Origin: Clostridium fessum
Lineage (GTDB): Bacteria > Bacillota > Clostridia > Lachnospirales > Lachnospiraceae
Assembly (NCBI RefSeq): GCF_003024715.1
Contig: NZ_PYLO01000003.1
Location: forward strand, 248,001 to 312,000
Direction: 5' to 3'
Length of the DNA stretch: 64,000 bases
Below, one piece after another: positions 35,716 through 43,162 of the stretch. The position numbers and the translations under genes are program-made. How positions within the stretch are numbered: position 1 is the stretch's first letter; each line of letters opens with the position of its first letter. A model generated the notes under the pieces. The model did no database searches, was not told the origin of the DNA, and saw only the letters and a program-made list of their open reading frames with translations.

Positions 35716-37539
35716 TTACACGAACTCGTCGCTGTCCAGATCATCGAAGTTCAACAGGTCAGCTTCTTCGTCCGTGTCGGAGCCGTCCACTTCGTACACC
35801 GTGTATTCGTCCTCCGGCTTTAGTCTCAATGGCCGGTGGCGGAACAGGCTTTCCAAGCGGAAGGCGTTTTTCTTTTTATCAAATTCGGCTGTGTACTTGT
35901 AATTCGGGTGCTTTTTCAAGTCATACTTCGGGGACAGGAAGGGCGGGAGCCCCCGAAGCTGCAAGATACATTTATCCCCGGGCATGGTGGTGATCTCGCT
36001 GGTAGTCATCAGCTCCCGGCCAAGCCGCTGCATATTCTGGCTGTAACTTTCAGACTGCCCCCGGCTCCGGCCTTCGGTCTGCATGGAGATGGTGGCCTTG
36101 CCCAGCCAGTTTTCCGAAATATCCTTTAGGGTGGAAGCCTCCCGGCCTCCGAGGAACACGATACTGTCCATGTTGCCCATGATGGTTTCAGAATGGTCCT
36201 TGTACAATGCCTTGCACTGGCTCATAGCCTGATAAAAGAGTGTCAGGCTGATCTCACGGGAACGGATGACAGCCACAATTTTCTCCAGCCCCGGCACCTG
36301 CCCGGTGTTGGCAGCCTCGTCCCACAGCACCCGCACATGGTAGGGCAGACGCCCGCCATAGGTATTGTCAGCCCGTTCACACAGAAGGTTGAACATCTGC
36401 GAAAAAGCGAGGGCAACCAAAAAGTTGTAGGTGGTGTCCGTGTCGCTGATAAGGAAGAACAGCGCTGATTTTTCATCCCCCAGCTTATCAAGCTCCAGTT
36501 CGTCATAGGACATGATCTCCCGAAGCTGGGGAATGTCAAAGGGGGCAAGTCTGGCTCCGCAGCTAATCAGTATGCTTTTAGCTGTCTTGCCGCTGGCCAG
36601 CTTGTATTTCTTATACTGTCTCACAGCGAAGTGCTGGGGACTGCGGCGTTCCAGCCCATCGAACATATAGTCAACCGCATTTTTGAAGGTTTCGTCATCT
36701 TCCCGGACTTCCATGCTGTTTATCATTTCCACCAGCGTATTCATGTTGCGTTCTTCCTCCGGCCCCTCAAAGACGATATAGGCCACAAGGGCGCAGTACA
36801 AAAGGGTTTCGGCTTTTGTCCAGAACTCGTCGCCCTCCTTGCCATCGCCTTTGGTATTGGCAATCAGGGCGGTAACGAATTTCAAAACATCGCTTTCCGT
36901 CTTGATATAGGCCAGCGGATTGTAGTGCATGGATTTGGAGAAGTCGATACTGTTGAACACCCGCACCCTGTATTTTTCCCTTTGCAGGAACCGCCCGCAC
37001 TGGTCGAGGGTGCCGCCCTTCGGGTCTACCACCACATACGAGGAATGGGCTTGAAGGAGCTGCGGGGTCAGCCAGAACCTTGTCTTTCCCGAGCCGGACG
37101 AGCCGATGACACAGGCGTTTAGGTTCCGGGCATTGGCAGGTACCTTCGGACGGGTGTTCATGGTAAGGAACTCCGTCCCGGTTAAAATGACATTGTTCTG
37201 AAATTTAGGGTCTACAAACGGCTTTATATCCTCCTTTGTTCCAAAGCGGGCGGTGCCGTACTCCGCATCCCGCCGGAATTTTTTTGCCTTCCTGATCTTT
37301 GACTGTATCAGCAGATACATCCCAGCCGCACCGGCAAGGCCCACCAGCAGGTCAATACCGCCCAGCCCCGGCCAGTAGGTTTCAAAGGCTTTCGGGAAGG
37401 TGTCGAGCATCCCCATGAGCTTTGTCCCGAAGTCTGTGCCGGGTGCAGTCCGGTAGGCCGTCCCGATTTTGGAAAAAAACCAGAACACAAAGAGGTACGG
37501 CAGGTTGGGGAGCACATATTTTCTGATCTTGTCACTCAA
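35716..37539 (-). CDS. virD4: VirD4-type coupling protein
   Basis: A 607-residue protein starting at TTG (37539); the TTGA overlaps the stop of the PcfB gene. Two N-terminal membrane helices (about 10-30 and 60-80) are followed by the TraG/VirD4 ATPase with Walker A GSSGSGKT (about 143-150) and Walker B near RVLWDEAANTGQVPGLEKIV. The C-terminal tail is acidic (DGSDTDEEADLLNFDDLDSD). It brings the relaxase-DNA complex to the secretion channel. Normal length and motifs. Confidence 0.93.
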   Translation of the reverse strand: MSDKIRKYVLPNLPYLFVFWFFSKIGTAYRTAPGTDFGTKLMGMLDTFPKAFETYWPGLGGIDLLVGLAGAAGMYLLIQSKIRKAKKFRRDAEYGTARFGTKEDIKPFVDPKFQNNVILTGTEFLTMNTRPKVPANARNLNACVIGSSGSGKTRFWLTPQLLQAHSSYVVVDPKGGTLDQCGRFLQREKYRVRVFNSIDFSKSMHYNPLAYIKTESDVLKFVTALIANTKGDGKEGDEFWTKAETLLYCALVAYIVFEGPEEERNMNTLVEMINSMEVREDDETFKNAVDYMFDGLERRSPQHFAVRQYKKYKLASGKTAKSILISCGARLAPFDIPQLREIMSYDELELDKLGDEKSALFFLISDTDTTYNFLVALAFSQMFNLLCERADNTYGGRLPYHVRVLWDEAANTGQVPGLEKIVAVIRSREISLTLFYQAMSQCKALYKDHSETIMGNMDSIVFLGGREASTLKDISENWLGKATISMQTEGRSRGQSESYSQNMQRLGRELMTTSEITTMPGDKCILQLRGLPPFLSPKYDLKKHPNYKYTAEFDKKKNAFRLESLFRHRPLRLKPEDEYTVYEVDGSDTDEEADLLNFDDLDSDEFV

Positions 37540-38006
37540 CGTCCGTCCTTCACCGCCTCTCTGGTCCGCTGCTTCTCCTTTGCCTGCGTCCTGATCTGCT
37601 CCGTGAATTTCCGAAGCTGGCCGAGGATAGAAGGCTTGTCCTGCTCTTTGTCCAGCACCTTTGCACTGTACTTCTGGAAGGCCGCCGTGATAGCGTCCGC
37701 CTGATTGGCTTTGAAAAACAGCAGGTAATGGCCGGGGCTCACTTTATGGAAAGCGTAGTCCACATGGAACTCCTTCGCGATCCGGTCAAAATCCTTCGGG
37801 GCTCCCACATAGGGCATGGCGCTTTTGCCGCCATAGTGGTTCATCAGCTTTTTCACACTCTGGCGTCCCTGTGGGGTCAGCGCCTTCCGGTGGTGCTTTT
37901 GCAGCGTCCGCACCACCTTCCCAAGAGCGGCAGCCAGCACTTTTCCCGTGAGCTTCGTTGTCCTGATCGAAAGGGCAACCGTTTTTTGGTTTACTTCTTC
38001 CTGCAT
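37536..38006 (-). CDS. PcfB-like relaxosome accessory protein
   Basis: A 156-residue protein with AAAGGAGG before the ATG at 38006. VNQKTVALSIRTTKLTGKVL and HHRKALTPQGRQSVKKLMNH are the start of the PcfB/DUF3801 family; FHVDYAFHKVSPGHYLLFFK is its conserved core. In pCF10, PcfB links the relaxase to the coupling protein. It is directly upstream of virD4 and overlaps it, which agrees. Confidence 0.88.
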   Translation of the reverse strand: MQEEVNQKTVALSIRTTKLTGKVLAAALGKVVRTLQKHHRKALTPQGRQSVKKLMNHYGGKSAMPYVGAPKDFDRIAKEFHVDYAFHKVSPGHYLLFFKANQADAITAAFQKYSAKVLDKEQDKPSILGQLRKFTEQIRTQAKEKQRTREAVKDGR

Positions 38007-38097
38007 AAAACCTCCTTTCCGTCGGGGTTCCCGCTATCCGGGAGGCCCCCGTACAATCTCGGCGAACAGAAAGCCTCGGGCCAATGTGGCCCGAGGC

Positions 38098-39117
38098 TTA
38101 CCGCTCGGCATCCCTGCCGGACGGAGCTTTCTTTTCCGGCTCCGTCTGGACTTTTTCGCCCTGTTCCCGCATGGTCTGCAAGATAGAGGGCTTCTTTTGA
38201 AGCTGGGAGGGCTTTTCGCCGGACAGCGGCTTGATACATTCCAGCCGGTCAGCCGCCCGGATGGCGTTGTCCGTGAGCTGCCTCTGCCATGCACCCACGC
38301 TGGGAGCCCAACGAAAGCCGCTGCTTTTCAGCTCGGCCCGGGTGTCCGCGTCAGGCTTTCCGTCAAAGAACACCTGCAAGCGGTTGTCCTCCCGGTTCAT
38401 TTCCACACGACCCCCATCGAACTCCCAGCCGGAAAATTCCTGCTGTGCCTGTTTGGAAAGCTGTTCGATACGGGCCTTTACCCGGCGGATCTCCGCGTTG
38501 TTGTTGGTAAGCTGGTAGCTTTCAAAGGGCCTCGGGTCGCTCCGCCAGCTTGACGCCATGCTTGCTTTCAGCTTTTCGATCTGGTCCGGCGACAGCAGCG
38601 CACAGCCATCCAGTTTGCCATGCTTGCGGTAATAGGCGTTGACCTCCTTCATAATGAGCTGGGAGCGTTCCAGCCCGTCCAGCTTCTTCTGGAGCTTTTC
38701 AATCGCTGCCGGGTCATCGGCGCTGATCCCGCCCATGCCGGTACTGCGTATCTTATCCAGCAGCCCTTGAATATACTGCCATTCCTCCATGTTGCTGTCC
38801 CGGGCCCGGTTCTGTTTTTCCTTCTTCCCCACCGGGAAATTGGCAGGTCCGGCGATCATCACAGAGGGAACCCTTGCGTCAATGGCAAAGCCCTGGTTCA
38901 TGTTTTCAGCCAGCTTTCGGGCATAGGTGTCTAACAAATGGTCGATCTTCTCATGGTACATGGGGGCCACCCGGGATTTCTGCTTTTCCGCTATGGCGGC
39001 GGCCTTGTCCACCATTGCCCGGTATTCCGCCGTTGCGCTCCCTTCCTTGTAGTCGGAAAAGCTGTTCATTTCCTTTGCCCGGCGGGCGGCTCCTTCATTG
39101 ATAGGGTAATAGTTGAT
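38098..39117 (-). CDS. ICE accessory protein, apparent ATC start
   Basis: About 339 residues. AAGGAGGT is followed at seven bases by ATC AAC TAT TAC (39117), which matches where, from memory, relatives begin with M followed by YYPINE. An ATG 18 bp earlier precedes the ribosome binding site and lacks its own. Conserved start YYPINEGAARRAKEMNSFSD, a long helical middle (KIDHLLDTYARKLAENMNQG) and a C-terminal SSGFRWAPSVGAWQRQLTDN stretch typical of large polyvalent-type proteins of mobile elements. It lies upstream of pcfB. Role unknown, perhaps protection or processing of the incoming strand. Confidence 0.75.
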   Translation of the reverse strand: MNYYPINEGAARRAKEMNSFSDYKEGSATAEYRAMVDKAAAIAEKQKSRVAPMYHEKIDHLLDTYARKLAENMNQGFAIDARVPSVMIAGPANFPVGKKEKQNRARDSNMEEWQYIQGLLDKIRSTGMGGISADDPAAIEKLQKKLDGLERSQLIMKEVNAYYRKHGKLDGCALLSPDQIEKLKASMASSWRSDPRPFESYQLTNNNAEIRRVKARIEQLSKQAQQEFSGWEFDGGRVEMNREDNRLQVFFDGKPDADTRAELKSSGFRWAPSVGAWQRQLTDNAIRAADRLECIKPLSGEKPSQLQKKPSILQTMREQGEKVQTEPEKKAPSGRDAER

Positions 39118-39161
39118 GGTATGCACCTCCTTCATGCTTCGGGCCATGCTGGCCCGAAGTC

Positions 39162-39875
39162 CTACCGTTCTTCATGGGAAGGCCCCGCCTTGTCCTTTTT
39201 CGGAGCGGGCGGGGCTTCTTGAAACCGTTTGAGTGCAACGAGAATGGAGTGGACAGGTTCGGCCTTTTCAGGATAGGCAAATATCCGGTGTTCCGGCGGA
39301 ATGTCCTGCGGCCCGTGGTAATACTCCTTGAAGCCCTCCGGGACTGCCGACACATATCCACCGGGAGCGAATACGCCGCCCTCGTTGATACGCACATCCC
39401 GCCCGTATGCTTCATAATCGAAGTAGTTCTGAATGTGCTCCGGTATGTCGATGGTCCCAAGCTCGTCGGCGTAAAGGCGGCCCAGCCCTTCATCATCGGA
39501 AATATCCGGGTAAAAGCGGTAAAGGTCAAGGTTCTGCGTCAGGTTTATCAAATCCTTCACGCTCCGTGTGTGGTTTCCCAAGACAAGAGCGGCTTCAAAG
39601 GTTTCCAGTCCGCCCTTATCCCGTACTTCCAGCAGGGCGTGGCCCAGCTCGTTCAGCTCGTCGATGTTCTCACATTCGTAGAGATGATCGTAGAGCCCCA
39701 GCACATCGCTGTCAAAGCTGGTAAAGAACACTTCGCTGTACCGTTTCCCGTCTATCCCGATTTTGGCAAGGGCGGCCTGCAACTCCTGTGTCGTCGTGGG
39801 GAAATGTACCGTTGTCCCTACCTCAATCCCCATTAAGGGGTATAGGGCTGTATTGGTTATATAGGCTTCAAACAT
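39162..39875 (-). CDS. ardA: ArdA-like anti-restriction protein
   Basis: A 237-residue protein from the ATG at 39875 with GGAGGA upstream. FEAYITNTALYPLMGIEVGT, VFFTSFDSDVLGLYDHLYEC and ENIDELNELGHALLEV match ArdA (PF07275), an acidic DNA mimic that blocks type I restriction enzymes by binding HsdM/HsdS. About 65 C-terminal residues extend beyond typical ArdA. It is encoded next to a cytosine methylase. Its presence is telling because a type I system lies only 3 kb outside the ICE. Confidence 0.88.
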   Translation of the reverse strand: MFEAYITNTALYPLMGIEVGTTVHFPTTTQELQAALAKIGIDGKRYSEVFFTSFDSDVLGLYDHLYECENIDELNELGHALLEVRDKGGLETFEAALVLGNHTRSVKDLINLTQNLDLYRFYPDISDDEGLGRLYADELGTIDIPEHIQNYFDYEAYGRDVRINEGGVFAPGGYVSAVPEGFKEYYHGPQDIPPEHRIFAYPEKAEPVHSILVALKRFQEAPPAPKKDKAGPSHEER

Positions 39876-39879
39876 GGGC

Positions 39880-40965
39880 TCATTCCTCCTTTCCGGCCCG
39901 GTCAGCCAGCACCTCATAGATCCCGGCCATAATGTAATCGGCGCAAGGGAGGGCAATCGCGTTCCCCAGCGCCTTGTAGCGTTGCAGAGGCCGGATCTCC
40001 ACGCCGTCCGCCCCGTACTTTGTCCAGCCCTCTGGCAGCCCCATCAGCCGTTCGCTTTCCGTTTCCGTCAGAAAACGGATACAGCCGCCCTCCGGGTCGC
40101 CCTCATACCAGAAGGCGAAGGGCGTCACGTCACTGGCTAAAAGAGTGGGAAAAGGGTCAGTTGGTAATCCGAAGCTGTTTCGGAAGGCCGTTTCTTCCTG
40201 CCTTTTTGCCGCTCCCCGCATACGGAAGCACTGAAAGGGGTGGATGACTGGTATCTGCCGCCCTGTTTCAAAAGAAGCTGTTCGATCTCCTTCGGCGGCG
40301 GCCCGCCCGCCCTCTCCGCAAGGCGGAGGAAGTGGGAGCATTGGACGGGGCTTAAATAGTATGTCTGCGGCACGTCTGCCTCCAAAATCCGCCACGACGA
40401 AAATCCGCTGCCTTCGTGCCAGCCTTCGGGTGCCTGCCCAATACTGGGCGTCCATGAGCCGCCAGCACACATCAGGCGTTCCCCCTCGCACCATTCCGGC
40501 ATTTCCCCATCTTCCCGAAGGAGGCATTGGAACTTCGGTGTCCGAGAAGGCGGATAGGACGGCTCTAAAGTCCATCCGGTCATTTGTAGAAAACGCTCCC
40601 ATGACGTTTTCCCAAACAGCGATAGCTGGATATAGGTTATCAGTAGCATCCCTCATTTCCTGTATGATACGAAACGCCTGATAGAACAGGCTTGATTTTG
40701 CCCCGGCAAGGCCGGAGCGGTTGCCGATCAGAGAAAGGTTCTGACAGGGGGAACCGAAGGTTATCACATGGACCGGCGGGATTTTCCCGCCGTCCACCTT
40801 CGTAATATCTCCCAAATGCGCCATATCGGGAAAGTGCCTTTTGGTTATGGAGATGGGCGCTTTTTCAATCTCGCTGGCCCAGACCGGACGGATACCGCAC
40901 CGGGAAGCAGCCAGAGGGAACACGCCGATCCCGTCGAAAAGGCTCCCCAGCTTAATGTCCGGCAT
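39880..40965 (-). CDS. C5-cytosine DNA methyltransferase
   Basis: A 361-residue protein. Motif I GSLFDGIGVFPLAASRCGIR, motif IV GSPCQNLSLIG with the catalytic Cys near 73, motif VI WENV, motif VIII RRQRIFVVADF and motif X YKALGNAIALPCADYIM are all present, so it is probably active. The target-recognition region between VIII and IX is short. It overlaps the upstream gene by 14 bp, and ardA starts four bases after its stop. No cognate nuclease is nearby. Likely role: protective methylation of the ICE against restriction, or epigenetic marking. Confidence 0.93.
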   Translation of the reverse strand: MPDIKLGSLFDGIGVFPLAASRCGIRPVWASEIEKAPISITKRHFPDMAHLGDITKVDGGKIPPVHVITFGSPCQNLSLIGNRSGLAGAKSSLFYQAFRIIQEMRDATDNLYPAIAVWENVMGAFSTNDRMDFRAVLSAFSDTEVPMPPSGRWGNAGMVRGGTPDVCWRLMDAQYWAGTRRLARRQRIFVVADFGGRRAADILFKPRPMLPLPPPCGEGGRAAAEGDRTASFETGRQIPVIHPFQCFRMRGAAKRQEETAFRNSFGLPTDPFPTLLASDVTPFAFWYEGDPEGGCIRFLTETESERLMGLPEGWTKYGADGVEIRPLQRYKALGNAIALPCADYIMAGIYEVLADRAGKEE

Positions 40966-41308
40966 GGCCCGGGGTGCCGTGTCCCTTCACGGCAAGCACC
41001 CCTTCCAGCGTTGTCGCCGCAATGCCCAGCCGTCCGGCAACCGCAATATCGTTTTTCACATCCTCGTCCACAACGCTGCCGCAGACGATCAGGGTATGAG
41101 AACGCCGCAGCATATCCCGGCGCATATCAATCCCGGCCTTATGTTCCTCGGGAACGCTGTCATTCAAAAACAGCGGCAGGTACAAGAGCGGGCAGATCGG
41201 GGAAAAGCCCGCCTCATAAGCAAGGCGGCAGTAGTGAGCCGCCAGCTCCATATCAACATCCGGCTCGCCGCTCCATGCGGCGGTCAGGTACGCTAAAGGT
41301 CGTTTCAT
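40952..41308 (-). CDS. DUF4406/DUF7768-like protein (deoxyribosyltransferase-like fold)
   Basis: A 118-residue protein from the ATG at 41308, preceded by TGGAGG. LAYLTAAWSGEPDVDMELAA then AHYCRLAYEAGFSPICPLLY and SHTLIVCGSVVDEDVKNDIA resemble the nucleoside 2-deoxyribosyltransferase-like families encoded by phages and mobile elements. It may act on nucleotides or modified bases; the substrate is unknown. It overlaps the methylase gene by 14 bp. Confidence 0.7.
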   Translation of the reverse strand: MKRPLAYLTAAWSGEPDVDMELAAHYCRLAYEAGFSPICPLLYLPLFLNDSVPEEHKAGIDMRRDMLRRSHTLIVCGSVVDEDVKNDIAVAGRLGIAATTLEGVLAVKGHGTPGHAGH

Positions 41309-41393
41309 TGGTTGAGCCTCCATTTCTGTTTTGGTTTAGGGAAAAGCAAGAGTTCGCCCAATCCCTCCGCCCCTTCCCCCGGGAAGGGGAACG

Positions 41394-41559
41394 GCTCTGG
41401 AGAATTTATATCCCCGTCGCTTGACCGGGAAAAAGCATAACCGGGAGAAATCCGTCAAGGGTGCCTCTGGCACCGCCTGCGGCGGCGCTGCCCTTGACTG
41501 ATTTTCCCGGCTATGCTACGGAATAACTGGCGACGGGGAATCATTTATATCTCCAGAGC
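41394..41559. repeat. Long imperfect inverted repeat, oriT or structured-RNA candidate
   Basis: GCTCTGGAGAATTTATAT (from 41394) and CCCCGTCGC (to 41420) face GCGACGGGG (from 41530) and ATTTATATCTCCAGAGC (to 41559). An inner pair, CATAACCGGGAGAAATC and CAAGGG, faces CCCTTG and ATTTTCCCGGCTATG. The loop holds two small GC hairpins. The whole could fold into one arm of about 166 bases. It fills the 309-bp gap between the gene at 40952 and parB, which has no gene. Another palindrome, CCCTTCCCCCGGGAAGGG, lies just left of it at about 41371-41388. Confidence 0.75.
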
Positions 41560-41617
41560 TTCGGGGCGCGGGGCAGAGCCCCGCAATCCTCGGGCCATGC
41601 TGACCCGAAGTTTTAGC

Positions 41618-42991
41618 TTACTTTTCCTGTTCGGTTTTCTTCTCCGGTTTTTCGTGTTCCTTCTGCTGACCCTTCCAGTCGTCCAGCAGCTTGATGATCT
41701 GGTCCTTCATTTCCCTCGGCGTAGTTTCCTTGCCGAAATACTTGCTCAGTTCCGCACCTGTCAAAATCACTTTGTCTACCTCCTTTTTGTCCTCCATCAT
41801 AATGCCGTCGATCACATCCCCGTTGAGCAGCTTCTTTTCGTCCAGTTCCCGCATACGCTTTGCCTGCGCCTGTGAAGGCGAGGACTGCTGGCTGTCAATG
41901 GCAACGGCGATATAGTTCTGGTTCTTCTTGCCGATATAGGAAAGCTCCACCGCCGTAGTAAAGCCCAGTTTTTTTTCATCCATCAGCTTCATCAAGTCGG
42001 GAACCAGCTCATTGAGCCGGATATACCGCTGCACCTGTTTGACCGCCATCTTATTACGCTCGGCCACAATTTCGTTGGAGCGTTTTCCTGCGTCCTTCGG
42101 GTCAATCTGGCCCGAAGTGCGGGAGCCCTGGTGCTTGATAGCCTCAAGCTGCATTTTCAAGGCTTTGGCCCGCTCACTGGGGAGGATTTCTTCACGCTGG
42201 TTGAGATTATCCTCGACCATCTGCGTGATGGCTTCATCGTCTGTCAGGTTTCGGACGATACAGGGCATATCCGCATATCCGGCAAGCTCGCTGGCTTTCT
42301 GGCGGCGGTGGCCGGACACGATCTCATAGCCGCCATCCTCACGGGGACGGACGATAGCGGGCTGGGTCACGCCCTTGTCCTTAACGCTGGACACCATAGC
42401 CCGCATTTCTTCATCGTCCCGGACTTCAAAGGGATGGTTCTTGAAGGCGTGGAGTTCGTTCAGCTTGATATAGACGATCTGCTCCTTGCCCCGGCGTGGA
42501 GCATCCTTCGGTTTTTCGGGTTCCTTCGGAGCGGGAGCGGCCTGTACCGTTGGAGCCGTTTTTTTCTCCGGTTCCTTTTTGACCGCCTTTTCCGTTTTCT
42601 GTGCGGGAGCTTTGGATTTCGAGGCTGCGTCCTTGTCCTTATCTGCTTTCGGGGGACGGCCCCGGCGCTTCGGCTGTTCCGGCTCTTTGGGTTTTTCCTC
42701 TGCTTTTTTCGGAGCCTCCGGCTGCTTTTCCGGTTTCTCCGCTTTTGCCGGGTCAGGCTTTTCCACGCCGGGAGCTGCCGCTCGTTCCTCGGCTTTCTTT
42801 TCCTTCATAATTTCAGCGAAGTTATAGACAGAAACCTGTGGGGTCTTTACCTCTGGTTCCGTCTTTTTTTCCGGCTCCGGGGAAACGGAAACCTTCTCCG
42901 ACTCTTTTGGGGGATTAGGCGGTGTTTCCTTGCCCGGCCCGCTATCCGTTACCGGCTGTTCCGGCGTTTTTGTGGTTTTATCATCTGCCAT
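41618..42991 (-). CDS. ParB/RepB-like partition protein with long charged N-terminus
   Basis: About 457 residues from the ATG at 42991, eight bases after AGGAGGT (another ATG two codons earlier is too close to the site). The first 160 residues are Pro/Lys/Glu-rich and probably disordered. The ParB nuclease-like domain follows (HAFKNHPFEVRDDEEMRAMV, IVSGHRRQKASELAGYADMP, about 175-265), then the helix-turn-helix region (NKMAVKQVQRYIRLNELVPD). A palindrome copy at 42095 is read as SGQIDPK between the two. No ParA gene is beside it. It may bind ICE DNA for stability or gene control. Confidence 0.9.
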   Translation of the reverse strand: MADDKTTKTPEQPVTDSGPGKETPPNPPKESEKVSVSPEPEKKTEPEVKTPQVSVYNFAEIMKEKKAEERAAAPGVEKPDPAKAEKPEKQPEAPKKAEEKPKEPEQPKRRGRPPKADKDKDAASKSKAPAQKTEKAVKKEPEKKTAPTVQAAPAPKEPEKPKDAPRRGKEQIVYIKLNELHAFKNHPFEVRDDEEMRAMVSSVKDKGVTQPAIVRPREDGGYEIVSGHRRQKASELAGYADMPCIVRNLTDDEAITQMVEDNLNQREEILPSERAKALKMQLEAIKHQGSRTSGQIDPKDAGKRSNEIVAERNKMAVKQVQRYIRLNELVPDLMKLMDEKKLGFTTAVELSYIGKKNQNYIAVAIDSQQSSPSQAQAKRMRELDEKKLLNGDVIDGIMMEDKKEVDKVILTGAELSKYFGKETTPREMKDQIIKLLDDWKGQQKEHEKPEKKTEQEK

Positions 42992-43018
42992 AAGCATTTA
43001 CCTCCTGTTTTTTGGCAT

Positions 43019-43051
43019 GAAAAAAGGGGCTCAACTTTTCAGTCAAGCCCC
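43019..43051 (-). terminator. Terminator or attenuator upstream of parB
   Basis: GGGGCTCAACT (43025-43035) pairs with AGTCAAGCCCC (43040-43050), and six T residues follow on the minus strand. It sits 28 bp before the parB start, between any promoter at the ICE end and the gene, so it may attenuate parB or stop read-through from outside. Confidence 0.75.
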
Positions 43052-43084
43052 CGTGGGAAGTTCCTCCTTTCTCCGCCATGATAC

Positions 43085-43116
43085 AAAAATACCGCCCGTA
43101 GTCTCGTTTGGGCGGT
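43085..43116 (-). terminator. Second terminator near the right ICE end
   Basis: ACCGCCC (43091-43097) pairs with GGGCGGT (43110-43116); the minus strand continues ATTTTTG. Together with 43019-43051 it forms a double stop 50 bp inside the right end. Confidence 0.7.
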
Positions 43117-43162
43117 ACTTTGTGTAAGATTGGCAGTCCATTATTAAGTTTTTTATTATGTT

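Larger units (their letters stand above)
19358..42117. repeat. Twenty dispersed copies of a 23-bp palindrome, ICE only
   Basis: The consensus is CYTCGGGYCA, three variable bases, TGRCCCGARG. Starts are 19358, 19997, 22418, 23943, 24358, 25215, 26439, 26960, 27827, 29793, 29991, 32773, 33436, 33898, 34478, 35693, 38074, 39137, 41588 and 42095. Only positions 2 and 8 of each arm vary, always C/T on the left and G/A on the right; the copy at 24358 also ends in A. At least eleven copies lie 0-7 bases after a stop codon, and several of these are followed within 5-12 bases by the next ribosome binding site. Four lie inside coding frames (26960, 27827, 29793, 42095). None occurs outside the ICE. Confidence 0.95.

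Noticed and set aside
19358..42117. CRISPR array as explanation of the 20 repeats
   Set aside because: Spacing ranges from about 200 to 2800 bp, the copies sit at gene junctions and no cas genes are present.
19358..42117. The palindromes as ordinary rho-independent terminators
   Set aside because: Most have no T-run; at several places a separate terminator with a T-run lies next to the palindrome (23913, 24375, 25242, 35667), and the operon continues past others.
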